29,759 nt of DNA from Kiloniellales bacterium (lineage in GTDB: Bacteria > Pseudomonadota > Alphaproteobacteria > Kiloniellales > JAKSBE01). Where the stretch lies: assembly GCA_030067055.1 (NCBI GenBank), contig JASJAL010000006.1, positions 1 to 29,759 of the forward strand, read 5' to 3'. The notes below the pieces were generated by a model. That model had not been told where the DNA came from. It searched no databases and was given only the letters and a program-made list of their open reading frames with translations. Positions 16,806-23,826 of this stretch are shown here, one piece after another. Position numbers and translations under genes: made by a program. Within the stretch, counting starts at the first letter, position 1. The number at the start of each line of letters is the position of its first letter.

Positions 16806-18062
16806 TCAGGCCAACGAACGCGCGAGGTCCTCGAAGGGCCGGGCGCCGTTCAGGGGGCCGAGGCTGGCCAGGGTCGGAGTCCCGGCGGCCAGGCGCGCGG
16901 CCAGCTCGCGCACCGCCGCGACGTCGATGGCTTCGATCTTGGCGACGATCTCCTCCACCGTCAGGGGCCGACCGTAGATCAGCAGCTGCTGCGCCAGCTG
17001 CTCGCAGCGGGCGCCGGTGCTCTCCCGGCCCATCAGGATGCTGGCTTTCAGCTGCGCCTTGGCCCGGGCGACCTCGATTTCCTCGGCGTCCTCGGCCAGA
17101 CGGCGCAGCTCGCCGCCGACCAGGGGCACCAGCTCGCCGACCTGGGCCGCGCCGGTGCCGGCATAGATCCCGAAGACGCCGCCGTCGGTGAAGGCCGCGG
17201 TGAAGGAGTAGATGCTGTAGACCAGGCCGCGCTTCTCGCGCACCTCCTGGAACAGCCGCGAGGACATGCCGCCGCCGAACAGGGTCGAGAGCACCGACAG
17301 GGTGTAGTAGGCCGGATCGCGGATCGCCACCGCCGGCAGGCCGAAGACCAGGTGGACCTGTTCCAGCGCCCGCTCCTCGCGGTATTCGCCGCCCGTGTAG
17401 TTTGCCTCCTGATCGGGCGTCTCGGCCTGCGCCGGCAGCCCGCCGAAAGCCTCGCCGGCCAGGTCGACGAAGCGCTCGTGATCGACCCGTCCGGCCGCCG
17501 CGATCACCAGATTGGGGCCGCGGTAGTGCCGGCCCAGGTAGTCGACCAAGGTGTCCCGGCCGAGTCCGCGCACGACCTCGGCGCGCCCCAGAACCGGGCG
17601 GCCCAGCGCCTGCCCGGGATAGGCGGTCTCCTGGAAGTGGTCGAAGACGATGTCGTCCGGGGTGTCGTAGGCCTGGCCGATTTCCTGCAGCACGACCTCC
17701 CGCTCGCGTGCCAGCTCGGTCTCGTCGAAGCTGGGGTGCTGCAGGATGTCGGCGATGATGTCGACCGCCAGGGGCACGTCATCGGCCAGGACCCGGGCGT
17801 AGTAGGCGGTGTTCTCGCGGCTGGTGTAGGCGTTGAGATGGCCGCCCACGGCCTCGATCTCCTCGGCGATGTCCTGGGCGCTGCGCCGCTTAGTCCCCTT
17901 GAAGGCCATGTGCTCCAGCAGGTGGGCGACGCCGTTGACCTCGGGCGCTTCGTGCCGTGTGCCGACGCCGACCCAGGCGCCCAGGGCCGCCGTCTCGACC
18001 CCGTCGATGCGGTCGCTGGCAATCGTCAGACCGTTCTCGAGACGCGTCACCTCGACCGTCAT
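16806..18062 (-). CDS. M16 zinc peptidase (mitochondrial processing peptidase-like)
   Basis: 418 residues. Inverzincin metallopeptidase related to the beta subunit of mitochondrial processing peptidase. The inverted zinc motif H-x-x-E-H is intact: His47, Glu50 and His51 in HLLEHMAFKGT, with the third ligand Glu in ELAREREVVLQEI. A second M16 half follows, with the R/Y pair region in LFGGGMSSRLFQEVREKRGLVYSIYS. It is cytosolic (no signal peptide). Natural substrates in bacteria are unclear. The gene lies 20 bases after thrC and 18 bases before the acetyltransferase on the same strand, so it belongs to that operon. Confidence 0.95.
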   Translation of the reverse strand: MTVEVTRLENGLTIASDRIDGVETAALGAWVGVGTRHEAPEVNGVAHLLEHMAFKGTKRRSAQDIAEEIEAVGGHLNAYTSRENTAYYARVLADDVPLAVDIIADILQHPSFDETELAREREVVLQEIGQAYDTPDDIVFDHFQETAYPGQALGRPVLGRAEVVRGLGRDTLVDYLGRHYRGPNLVIAAAGRVDHERFVDLAGEAFGGLPAQAETPDQEANYTGGEYREERALEQVHLVFGLPAVAIRDPAYYTLSVLSTLFGGGMSSRLFQEVREKRGLVYSIYSFTAAFTDGGVFGIYAGTGAAQVGELVPLVGGELRRLAEDAEEIEVARAKAQLKASILMGRESTGARCEQLAQQLLIYGRPLTVEEIVAKIEAIDVAAVRELAARLAAGTPTLASLGPLNGARPFEDLARSLA

Positions 18063-18082
18063 GTCGCTTCAGTCCTTCCGCT

Positions 18083-19495
18083 TCACGCTGCGCCCCTGAG
18101 TTCCCGGGTGCGGCGGACCGCCTCCTGGACCGCGGCCAGGTCGTTGGGCAGCACCTGCAGGCGCTCCTCGCGCTCGTAGAGGTCGGCCAGGCGCGGCGGC
18201 AGCTGGGGCCGCTGGCCCGTCGCCCGCTCGACCGCGTCTGGGAACTTGGCCGGATGCGCCGTCGCCAGGGCGACGACGGGGCCTTCGAGCTCGTCGATCT
18301 CGGCCTCGGCCGCGGCCACTCCAATCGCGCTGTGCGGGTCGAGCAGCTCGCCGGTCTTCCGGTAAGTCCGCTCGATTGCGGCCAGGGTCCCGGCATCGTC
18401 GAGGCGGTAACCGGAAAAGATCTCCAGGGCCGCCTGCCAGGTCGCGCGCTCCAGCTCGAAGCGGCCGGAGGCCCGGAAGCGGGTCAGGGTCTCGGCGACC
18501 GCCCGGCCGTCCTGGCCCAGCAGGTCGTAGAGCAACCGCTCGAAGTTGCTGGAGATCTGGATGTCCATGCTCGGCGAGTACGTCGCCCGCACCTCGTCGA
18601 TCACCATGGCGCCGCTCTCGAAAAAGCGGGTCAGGATATCGTTCACGTTGGAGGCCACGATCAGACGCTCAATCGGCAGGCCCATCTGGCGCGCCGCGTA
18701 ACCGGCGTAGACGTTGCCGAAGTTGCCGGTCGGCACCGCGAAGCTCAGCGCCCGTTCCGGCGCGCCCAGGGCGGCGCCGGCGGCGAAGTAATAGACGATC
18801 TGGCCCAGAATCCGCGCGCAGTTGATCGAATTGACCCCGGACAGGGCGGTCTCGTCGCGGAAGGCCAGGTCGTTGAACATGGCCTTCACCAAGTCCTGGC
18901 AGTCGTCGAAGCTGCCCTCGATCGCAAGGTTGTGGACGTTGGCCGCGTCCACTGTGGTCATCTGGCGGCGCTGGACCTCGGAAACCCGGCCCTGGGGGTG
19001 GAGGATGAAGATCTCGACCCGCTCTCGGTCCCGGCAGGCCTCGATCGCGGCCGAGCCGGTGTCGCCTGAGGTCGCACCGACGATGGTGATCTTGTGGTTC
19101 TGGCTGCGCGCCGCCAGCACCTCGTCGAAGAGCCGGCCGACGACCTGCAGCGCGTAGTCCTTGAAGGCGAGGGTCGGGCCGTGGAACAGCTCCTGCAGCC
19201 AGAGCCCCCGGTCGAGCTGCTTCAAGGGCGCGACCGCGGGGTGGCCGAAGCCGGCGTAGGCCTCCTCAAGGATCTCGGCAAAGCGCGGCCCCGAGACCGC
19301 GCCCTCTACGAAAGGCCAGAGCAGCCGTTCGGCGAGTTCGGGGTAGCTCAGCCGAGCAAAGCCGCGAATCTCCTCCGGCGAGAAGCGTGGCCAGACGCTG
19401 GGCAGGTAGAGCCCGCCGTCGCGCGCCAGCCCGGTCAGCAGCACCTCGTCGAATGGCAGCGCGGGCGCCTGGCCCCGCGTCGAGATGTAGTCCAC
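18083..19495 (-). CDS. thrC: Threonine synthase
   Basis: PLP-dependent conversion of O-phosphohomoserine to threonine, completing the step begun by ThrB (4445-5407). 470 residues from a GTG at 19493-19495, giving the standard N-terminus DYISTRGQAPALPFDEVLL; GGGGGAG lies 8 bases before it. The ATG at 19555 would add 20 unlike residues. The Schiff-base lysine lies in PTLAFKDYALQ, the phosphate-binding motif is VGATSGDTGSAA, and PTGNFGNVYAGY is also typical. It is the first gene of the thrC-M16-GNAT operon and is divergent from the TnpB-like/PspA operon. Confidence 0.97.
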   Translation of the reverse strand: MDYISTRGQAPALPFDEVLLTGLARDGGLYLPSVWPRFSPEEIRGFARLSYPELAERLLWPFVEGAVSGPRFAEILEEAYAGFGHPAVAPLKQLDRGLWLQELFHGPTLAFKDYALQVVGRLFDEVLAARSQNHKITIVGATSGDTGSAAIEACRDRERVEIFILHPQGRVSEVQRRQMTTVDAANVHNLAIEGSFDDCQDLVKAMFNDLAFRDETALSGVNSINCARILGQIVYYFAAGAALGAPERALSFAVPTGNFGNVYAGYAARQMGLPIERLIVASNVNDILTRFFESGAMVIDEVRATYSPSMDIQISSNFERLLYDLLGQDGRAVAETLTRFRASGRFELERATWQAALEIFSGYRLDDAGTLAAIERTYRKTGELLDPHSAIGVAAAEAEIDELEGPVVALATAHPAKFPDAVERATGQRPQLPPRLADLYEREERLQVLPNDLAAVQEAVRRTRELRGAA

Positions 19496-19640
19496 GCAGC
19501 GGACTCCCCCGAGGAAAACGGCCGCTACTCTAGACTTGGCCCCCCAGCGGAGCAAGCGAGGCCAGAGGTCTCCTCGACGGCCGCCGCAACGCCGCTGAAC
19601 ACCAAGGCTTTCCCGCAGAAGCGGAATATGGTTAATGGAA

Positions 19641-19679
19641 GGGACATATTTTGTCCTTGAAAAAAGGACAATATCTCCC
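19641..19679 (+). repeat. Imperfect inverted repeat in the AT-rich leader of the PspA/flotillin operon
   Basis: Left arm GGGACATATTTTGTCC (19641-19656), spacer TTGAAAAAA, right arm GGACAATATCTCCC (19666-19679). The arms match except for one mismatch and two extra T bases. GGACA and TGTCC also alternate within it, giving overlapping smaller palindromes (for example TTGTCC/GGACAA). The tract is conspicuously AT-rich in a GC-rich window and ends 21 bases before the ATG at 19701. It could be an operator, a leader hairpin, or the relic of a transposon end; nothing here chooses between them. Confidence 0.5.
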
Positions 19680-19684
19680 CTTAT

Positions 19685-19692
19685 AAAGGAGG
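19685..19692 (+). promoter_or_regulatory. Strong ribosome binding site for the TnpB-like/PspA gene
   Basis: AAAGGAGG, near-perfect complement of the 16S rRNA 3' end, 8 bases before the ATG at 19701. It selects this start over the in-frame ATG at 19635, which has no such site and lies upstream of the inverted repeat. Confidence 0.8.
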
Positions 19693-19700
19693 TGGATGAG

Positions 19701-20876
19701 ATGAAGGCCAGCCGCGCGATCTTCGTCCTGGAGCCGGACGATGTGCAGGCCGACGCCCTCCGCCGCTACGCGGAGCGCTACGCCGAGGCCGCCAACTGGC
19801 TGATCGAGGAGGTCATGGAAAGCCACGTGACGGATCAGGTTCAGCTGCACCGCCTCTACTACCGCCGCCTGCGGGAGGACTACGGCCTGCCGGCGCAGTC
19901 CGCGGTGCTCTGCTTGAAGCACGTCGCCTTCCGGATCCGCCAGCCCGGGCCGACCTTGCCCGTCTCGCCCACGGGTCCGCTGCCCTACGACCGGCATCTG
20001 CACAGCCTGCGCTCTGTGGATCGCCTGTCCTTGGCCACCCTGGACGGCCGCGTGGTCTTGCCATGTGCCTTCACGGGCTACATCCGCGCGATCCCAACGG
20101 TGGCCCGGGGCCAGCTCGCCTTCGAGGAGGGCGACTGGATCTTCGCCATGCGGGCGGAACTGCCGGACCAAGCCCTGGAACACGCGCGTGCGCGAAAGGA
20201 GGCACCGATGTCAGACAAGCTGCTGTCCCGCATATCCCGCCTGGTCTCAGGCGTCGCTCACAACACCCTGTCCCAGGCCGAACAGGCGGCCCCGGTCCCG
20301 GTGATGGAGCAAGCGGTGCGCGAGATCGAGGAAGCGACCGCGGAGGTCCGCACCGAGATCGGCAAGGCCGAGGCGACCAAGTTCAACCTGGAGCGCCGCA
20401 TCGCCGACCTAGACGCCGAGCACGAGGAGCTGCAGTCCAAGGTCGACATCGCCATCGTGGACGGCAAGGAAGCGCTGGCCGAGGCCGGGGTCGCCCGCCA
20501 GCTGGACATCGAGAACCAGGTCGCCCTGCTCAAGCGGGCGGTCGCCGACGCGGTCGAGGAGGCCGCCAAGCTGGCCGATTCCATGAACGCCCTGCAGGCC
20601 AGCCGGCGCGAAGCCCAGGACCGCCTGCGCGATCTCCGCAAGGTCGGCAACGGCGGCCCTGGCGGTGGAACGCCGGCGGCCAAGCGCAGCGCCGCGGCCA
20701 AGGCCGGCGCGGCCATCGAGAAGGCGCAGCGGCTGGGCGAGGACCTGACCGGCGTGCCGGGCGAGGCCGGCGAGATCAGCAGCAAGGACCTGGAGGAGCT
20801 GGCCGATCTGCACCGCAAGCACCAGATCCGTGAGCGCCTGGCCGAGCAGAAGGCCCGCCTGAAGAAGGGCTCCTGA
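19701..20876 (+). CDS. TnpB-like N-terminal (WED/REC-type) module fused in frame to PspA/IM30 protein
   Basis: 391 residues from ATG 19701. Residues 1-156 resemble the N-terminal half of IS605-family OrfB/TnpB: EAANWLIEEVM, LHRLYYRRLREDYGLPAQ, the LPYDRH segment at 94-99, DRLSLATLDGRVVLP, and RGQLAFEEGDWIF. In TnpB this half forms the REC/WED guide-RNA-binding lobe. The RuvC half, with its catalytic acidic residues and zinc ribbon, is absent, so no nuclease activity is expected. Residues 170-391 are a full PspA/IM30 protein: LLSRISRLVSGVAHN amphipathic helix, long coiled coil, a Gly-rich hinge (GNGGPGGG), and charged C-terminal helices. The linker QALEHARARKEAP is encoded by the PspA gene's own ribosome binding site, so an independent 222-residue PspA from ATG 20208 is also likely. 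Function is inferred: membrane-stress binding by PspA, with an unknown nucleic-acid or regulatory role for the N-terminus. It leads a three-gene operon. Confidence 0.8.
   Translation: MKASRAIFVLEPDDVQADALRRYAERYAEAANWLIEEVMESHVTDQVQLHRLYYRRLREDYGLPAQSAVLCLKHVAFRIRQPGPTLPVSPTGPLPYDRHLHSLRSVDRLSLATLDGRVVLPCAFTGYIRAIPTVARGQLAFEEGDWIFAMRAELPDQALEHARARKEAPMSDKLLSRISRLVSGVAHNTLSQAEQAAPVPVMEQAVREIEEATAEVRTEIGKAEATKFNLERRIADLDAEHEELQSKVDIAIVDGKEALAEAGVARQLDIENQVALLKRAVADAVEEAAKLADSMNALQASRREAQDRLRDLRKVGNGGPGGGTPAAKRSAAAKAGAAIEKAQRLGEDLTGVPGEAGEISSKDLEELADLHRKHQIRERLAEQKARLKKGS
20195..20202 (+). promoter_or_regulatory. Internal ribosome binding site for free PspA
   Basis: AAAGGAGG, 5 bases before the in-frame ATG at 20208-20210, which begins MSDKLLSRISRL, the usual PspA N-terminus. 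It lies inside the longer open frame with no stop codon before it. Both the spacing and the sequence are as good as those of the upstream start at 19701, which argues for two translation products (222 and 391 residues). Confidence 0.75.
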
Positions 20877-20949
20877 TCGAGCGCATGGACCCTAGACGAA
20901 CGGAGGTAGGAGCCGAGGACGACGAGACCGAAGCAAGGGGGAAAGAGAC

Positions 20950-21630
20950 ATGAACACGCTCGACTTCTTTCTGGCGCCGCAGAACGGTCCCTTCACCGTC
21001 GCCGCGGTCATCACCCTGGTCATCGCGATTGTCCAGTTCCTGAGCCTGCTGCTCGGTCTCGGCGTCACGGAGGCGCTGGACGAGCTGATGCCGGACGTCG
21101 ACGCCGACGTTGATGCGGATGCTGACATCGACGCGGATCTCGATCTCGGCGAGCCCGGGATCCTGGAGCAGCTCTTCGGCTGGCTGAACGCCGGGCGGGT
21201 GCCGATGCTGGTGCTGCTGATCATCTTCCTGACCAGCTTCGCCGGCACCGGCTACGTCGTGCAGGCCTTCGCGACCGGCTTCATCGGGCTCCTGCCCTCG
21301 ATCCTGGTCGGCCCGCTGGCCTTCGCCGCCGCCCTACCGACGACCCGCGGCGCCAGCCGCGTGCTGGGCCGGGTCCTGCCGAAGGACGAGACCTACGCGA
21401 TTACCCCCGAAGACCTCGTGGGCGAAATCGCGACCGTGACCCTGGGACCGGTCGAGCGGGAGACCGCCGGCAAGGCCAAGGTCATGGACGCCCACGGCAA
21501 CCTGCACTTCGTGCGGGTGCGGTCGGCCCGCCCCGACACCAGCTTCGACATCGGCGCCGAAATCCTTCTGGTGCGCCGCGAGGGCAGCGTCTTCGAGGCC
21601 ATAACCCCGCCCGCGATCTTCAACGCTTAA
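20950..21630 (+). CDS. YqiJ-like inner-membrane protein with OB-fold domain
   Basis: 226 residues, with the domain plan of E. coli YqiJ and the NfeD-like partners of flotillins. Predicted helices: about 16-38 (TVAAVITLVIAIVQFLSLLLGLG), then around 85-105 (MLVLLIIFLTSFAGTGYVV), and about 110-128 (FIGLLPSILVGPLAFAAAL). The C-terminal part (TPEDLVGEIATVTLGPVE, GNLHFVRVRS, GAEILLVRREGSVFEAI) is the beta-barrel OB-type domain. Between helices one and two is a striking alternating tract, Asp at every second residue from 49 to 65. It lies 73 bases after the PspA gene and 36 bases before flotillin. It likely recruits or organises flotillin in the membrane, as NfeD-type partners do; this is inferred from family and context. 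Confidence 0.85.
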   Translation: MNTLDFFLAPQNGPFTVAAVITLVIAIVQFLSLLLGLGVTEALDELMPDVDADVDADADIDADLDLGEPGILEQLFGWLNAGRVPMLVLLIIFLTSFAGTGYVVQAFATGFIGLLPSILVGPLAFAAALPTTRGASRVLGRVLPKDETYAITPEDLVGEIATVTLGPVERETAGKAKVMDAHGNLHFVRVRSARPDTSFDIGAEILLVRREGSVFEAITPPAIFNA

Positions 21631-21666
21631 GCGCCGCATCCCTGCGGCACCGGAGAGGAGGCAAGC

Positions 21667-23412
21667 ATGGACTACGGTTCTGTGAGTGACGGTATGGGCC
21701 TGATGACCTACGTCTACATCGGCCTTGGCTTCGCCGTGGCGATGATCGCCATCGGCATCATCTTCGCCAAGCTCTACGTGCGATCGCCCAAGGATGTCGC
21801 CTTCGTGCGCACCGGCATGAGCGGCCAGAAGGTGATCAAGGACGGCGGCGCCCTCAAGATCCCGATCTTCCACGACATCACCTGGGTCAACCTGCGCACC
21901 CTGCGCCTGGAGGTCCAGCGCAAGAACGAGAGCGCGATGATCACCCTGGACCGCATGCGGGTCGACATCGGCTGCGAGTTCTACGTCCGGGTCAAGCCCG
22001 ACGTGCAGTCCATCGCGCTCGCCGCCCAGACCCTGGGCGAGCGGACCCTGCAGAGCGAGAACCTGCGCGAGCTGGTCGAGGCCAAGTTCGTCGACGCGCT
22101 GCGCGGCGTGGCGGCGCAGATGACCATCAACGACCTGCACGAGAAGCGCTCGGACTTCGTCCAGAAGGTCCAGAACGCGGTCGCCGGCGACCTGGAGCAG
22201 AACGGCCTGGAGCTGGAGTCGGTGTCGCTGACGACGCTCGACCAGACGTCATCGGAATACTTCAACCCGAACAACGCCTTCGACGCCGAGGGCCTGACCC
22301 GGCTGACCGAGATCACCCAGCTGAAGGCCAAGGAGCGCAACGAGATCGAGCAGGAGACCCGGATCGCCATCGAGCAGCGCAACCTGGATGCCGACCGCCG
22401 GGCCTTCGAGATCAAGCAGGAAAAGGACACGGCCGAGCTGGAGATGACCCGCAACGTCGCCAACTTCGCCGCCCAGACCCGCGCCGAGACCGCCGAGAAG
22501 GAGGCGGAGGCCAAGCGACTGGAGCAGGAAGCGGGCATCCAGAGCGATCTCTCGGTGCGCCAGCGGCAGATCGAATCCGACCGCGACGTCGCCCTGGCCA
22601 ACCAGGAGAAGGCCATCATCGTCGCCAACAAGTCGCGCGACGAGTCCAAGGCCGAGGCCGAGGCCAACGAGGCCCGCGCCGAGGCGGTCCGCTCGGAAGA
22701 GCAGGTCAAGACCGTGGCCCGCGTCGCCGAGGCCGAGCGCGTCAAGCAGGTCGCCATCGTCGCGGCCAAGGAGGACGCCGAGAAGAACGCGGTCGGCGTG
22801 ACCGTGTCCGCCGAGGCCGAACGCACGGCCGCCGAGGACCACGCCGAGGCGACCCTGACCGCGGCCCGCGCCCGGGCCGAGGCGGTCAAGGTCGAGGCCG
22901 ACGCCGACGCCGCCCGCTACACGGTCGAGGCCGAGGGTCAGCGCGGCATCAACGAGGCCCGCAACGTGCTCGACAACCGGATCATCGCCCTCGAGCTCAA
23001 GAAGGCCCTGATCGAGGTCCTGCCGGAGGTCATGGAGGCCGCCATGAAGCCGGTGGAGAAGATCAAGGACATCCGGGTCATCGACATGGGCGGCGGCCTG
23101 GGCGGCGGCGTCCCGGCCAGCCTGAACGGCGGCGGCAACGGCAAGGGCAACGGCGCCCTGACCGGTTTGCCCGGCGGCGCCGGCAGCCTGCCCGACAACA
23201 TCGTCCAGGCGCTGATGAACTACCGCATGCAGGCGCCGCTGGTCGACGAGCTGCTGGGCGAACTGGGCTTCGAGCCCAAGGCCGGCCTCAACGGCTTGGT
23301 CGGTAGCCTGTCCCAGCAGGTCAAGGAGAGCGGAGCGGCGCCGAAGACCAGCGACACAACCTCTAGCGCGAAATCTCGCGGTGGGCCGGAGGACTCACAG
23401 CCCCCGGCCTAG
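21667..23412 (+). CDS. yqiK: Flotillin family protein, YqiK type
   Basis: 581 residues. Membrane scaffold protein of the SPFH superfamily that organises lipid microdomains. One N-terminal helix (about 14-36, YVYIGLGFAVAMIAIGIIFA), then the SPFH/Band 7 domain (VRSPKDVAFVRTGM through FVQKVQNAVAGDLEQNGLELESVSLTTLDQT), then a long Glu/Ala-rich coiled coil (about 215-430, many EAEA repeats), then a Gly/Asn-rich linker (GGGLGGGVPASLNGGGNG) and a C-terminal helical tail (LPDNIVQALMNYRMQAPLVDELLGELGF). The size matches E. coli YqiK (about 550). The start has GAGGAGG just upstream. It is the last gene of the operon, followed by a strong terminator. Confidence 0.94.
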   Translation: MDYGSVSDGMGLMTYVYIGLGFAVAMIAIGIIFAKLYVRSPKDVAFVRTGMSGQKVIKDGGALKIPIFHDITWVNLRTLRLEVQRKNESAMITLDRMRVDIGCEFYVRVKPDVQSIALAAQTLGERTLQSENLRELVEAKFVDALRGVAAQMTINDLHEKRSDFVQKVQNAVAGDLEQNGLELESVSLTTLDQTSSEYFNPNNAFDAEGLTRLTEITQLKAKERNEIEQETRIAIEQRNLDADRRAFEIKQEKDTAELEMTRNVANFAAQTRAETAEKEAEAKRLEQEAGIQSDLSVRQRQIESDRDVALANQEKAIIVANKSRDESKAEAEANEARAEAVRSEEQVKTVARVAEAERVKQVAIVAAKEDAEKNAVGVTVSAEAERTAAEDHAEATLTAARARAEAVKVEADADAARYTVEAEGQRGINEARNVLDNRIIALELKKALIEVLPEVMEAAMKPVEKIKDIRVIDMGGGLGGGVPASLNGGGNGKGNGALTGLPGGAGSLPDNIVQALMNYRMQAPLVDELLGELGFEPKAGLNGLVGSLSQQVKESGAAPKTSDTTSSAKSRGGPEDSQPPA

Positions 23413-23447
23413 GTCTCGACAGCTTTCCCCTGTTTCGCGAGACACTC

Positions 23448-23478
23448 GGACCCGCCAACCGGCGGGTCCCATTTTTTG
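23448..23478 (+). terminator. Intrinsic terminator of the PspA/YqiJ/flotillin operon
   Basis: Perfect 9-base-pair stem GGACCCGCC/GGCGGGTCC with an AACC loop, followed by CATTTTTT. It begins 36 bases after the flotillin stop on the + strand, and ends the operon before the convergent 81-residue gene. Confidence 0.92.
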
Positions 23479-23502
23479 GAATCTGCGTGGCCGGGCGGAA
23501 AG

Positions 23503-23748
23503 CTACGAGCCGGAGCCGCCCGGGTTCGGATCGCGCACGGTGGCCAGGCAGACCGTCATAAGCTGCAGGTAGTAGGCCCGGTCCTTGAGACCGCTGTCCT
23601 TCTCGGCCTGGGCGATCCGTTCGAAGAGATAAGCGGCCAACGCGTGCTCGTTGGTCGGATAGACCCCGGCGCCCATCAGGTCCCCGACCATCCCTGCAGC
23701 CGCCTCCGCCGCCTTCGCACCCACCCTGCCGATACCGCCGATTGCCAT
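23503..23748 (-). CDS. Small conserved-looking hypothetical protein
   Basis: 81 residues. The ATG at 23748 is preceded by GGAGGAGG about 6 bases away, a strong sign of a real gene. Composition: an Ala/Gly-rich start (MAIGGIGRVGAKAAEAAAGMVGDLM), then an amphipathic helical region with NEHALAAYLFERIAQAEKDSGLKDRAYYLQLMTVCLATV, then a polar PNPGGSGS tail. There is no signal peptide or clear transmembrane segment, although the first 25 residues could form a glycine-zipper-like helix. I do not recognise the family. It lies between the flotillin operon (convergent) and the carboxypeptidase (same strand, upstream in direction), in a spot where I suspect inserted accessory genes. Confidence 0.65.
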   Translation of the reverse strand: MAIGGIGRVGAKAAEAAAGMVGDLMGAGVYPTNEHALAAYLFERIAQAEKDSGLKDRAYYLQLMTVCLATVRDPNPGGSGS

Positions 23749-23826
23749 AGCTGCCTCCTCCGTTCTCCGCCACCGGACCGCCTAGATGTTGGCCCGCCCG
23801 CGCGGCGGATCAAGCCACGCTGCGCC

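Noticed and set aside
16239..18179. A long + strand frame opposite the acetyltransferase and M16 peptidase genes
   Set aside because: Low-complexity translation; both opposing genes have intact catalytic motifs.
19560..19700. A sigma-54 promoter (TGGCAC-N5-TTGC type), expected because E. coli psp is sigma-54 dependent
   Set aside because: No GG-N10-GC pair with reasonable flanks was found upstream of 19701; TTGAAA and TATAAA are 19 bases apart, but that -10 overlaps the ribosome binding site, so it is not credible either.
20208..20876. A guide-RNA (omega RNA) or RuvC remnant following the TnpB-like part
   Set aside because: The sequence continues directly as PspA coding; no RuvC acidic motifs, zinc-ribbon cysteines or transposon right end are visible.
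22660..22930. Repetitive GAGGCC/GCCGAG tracts in flotillin that look like DNA repeats
   Set aside because: They are codon-level repetition of the Glu/Ala coiled coil normal in flotillins, not a separate repeat element.
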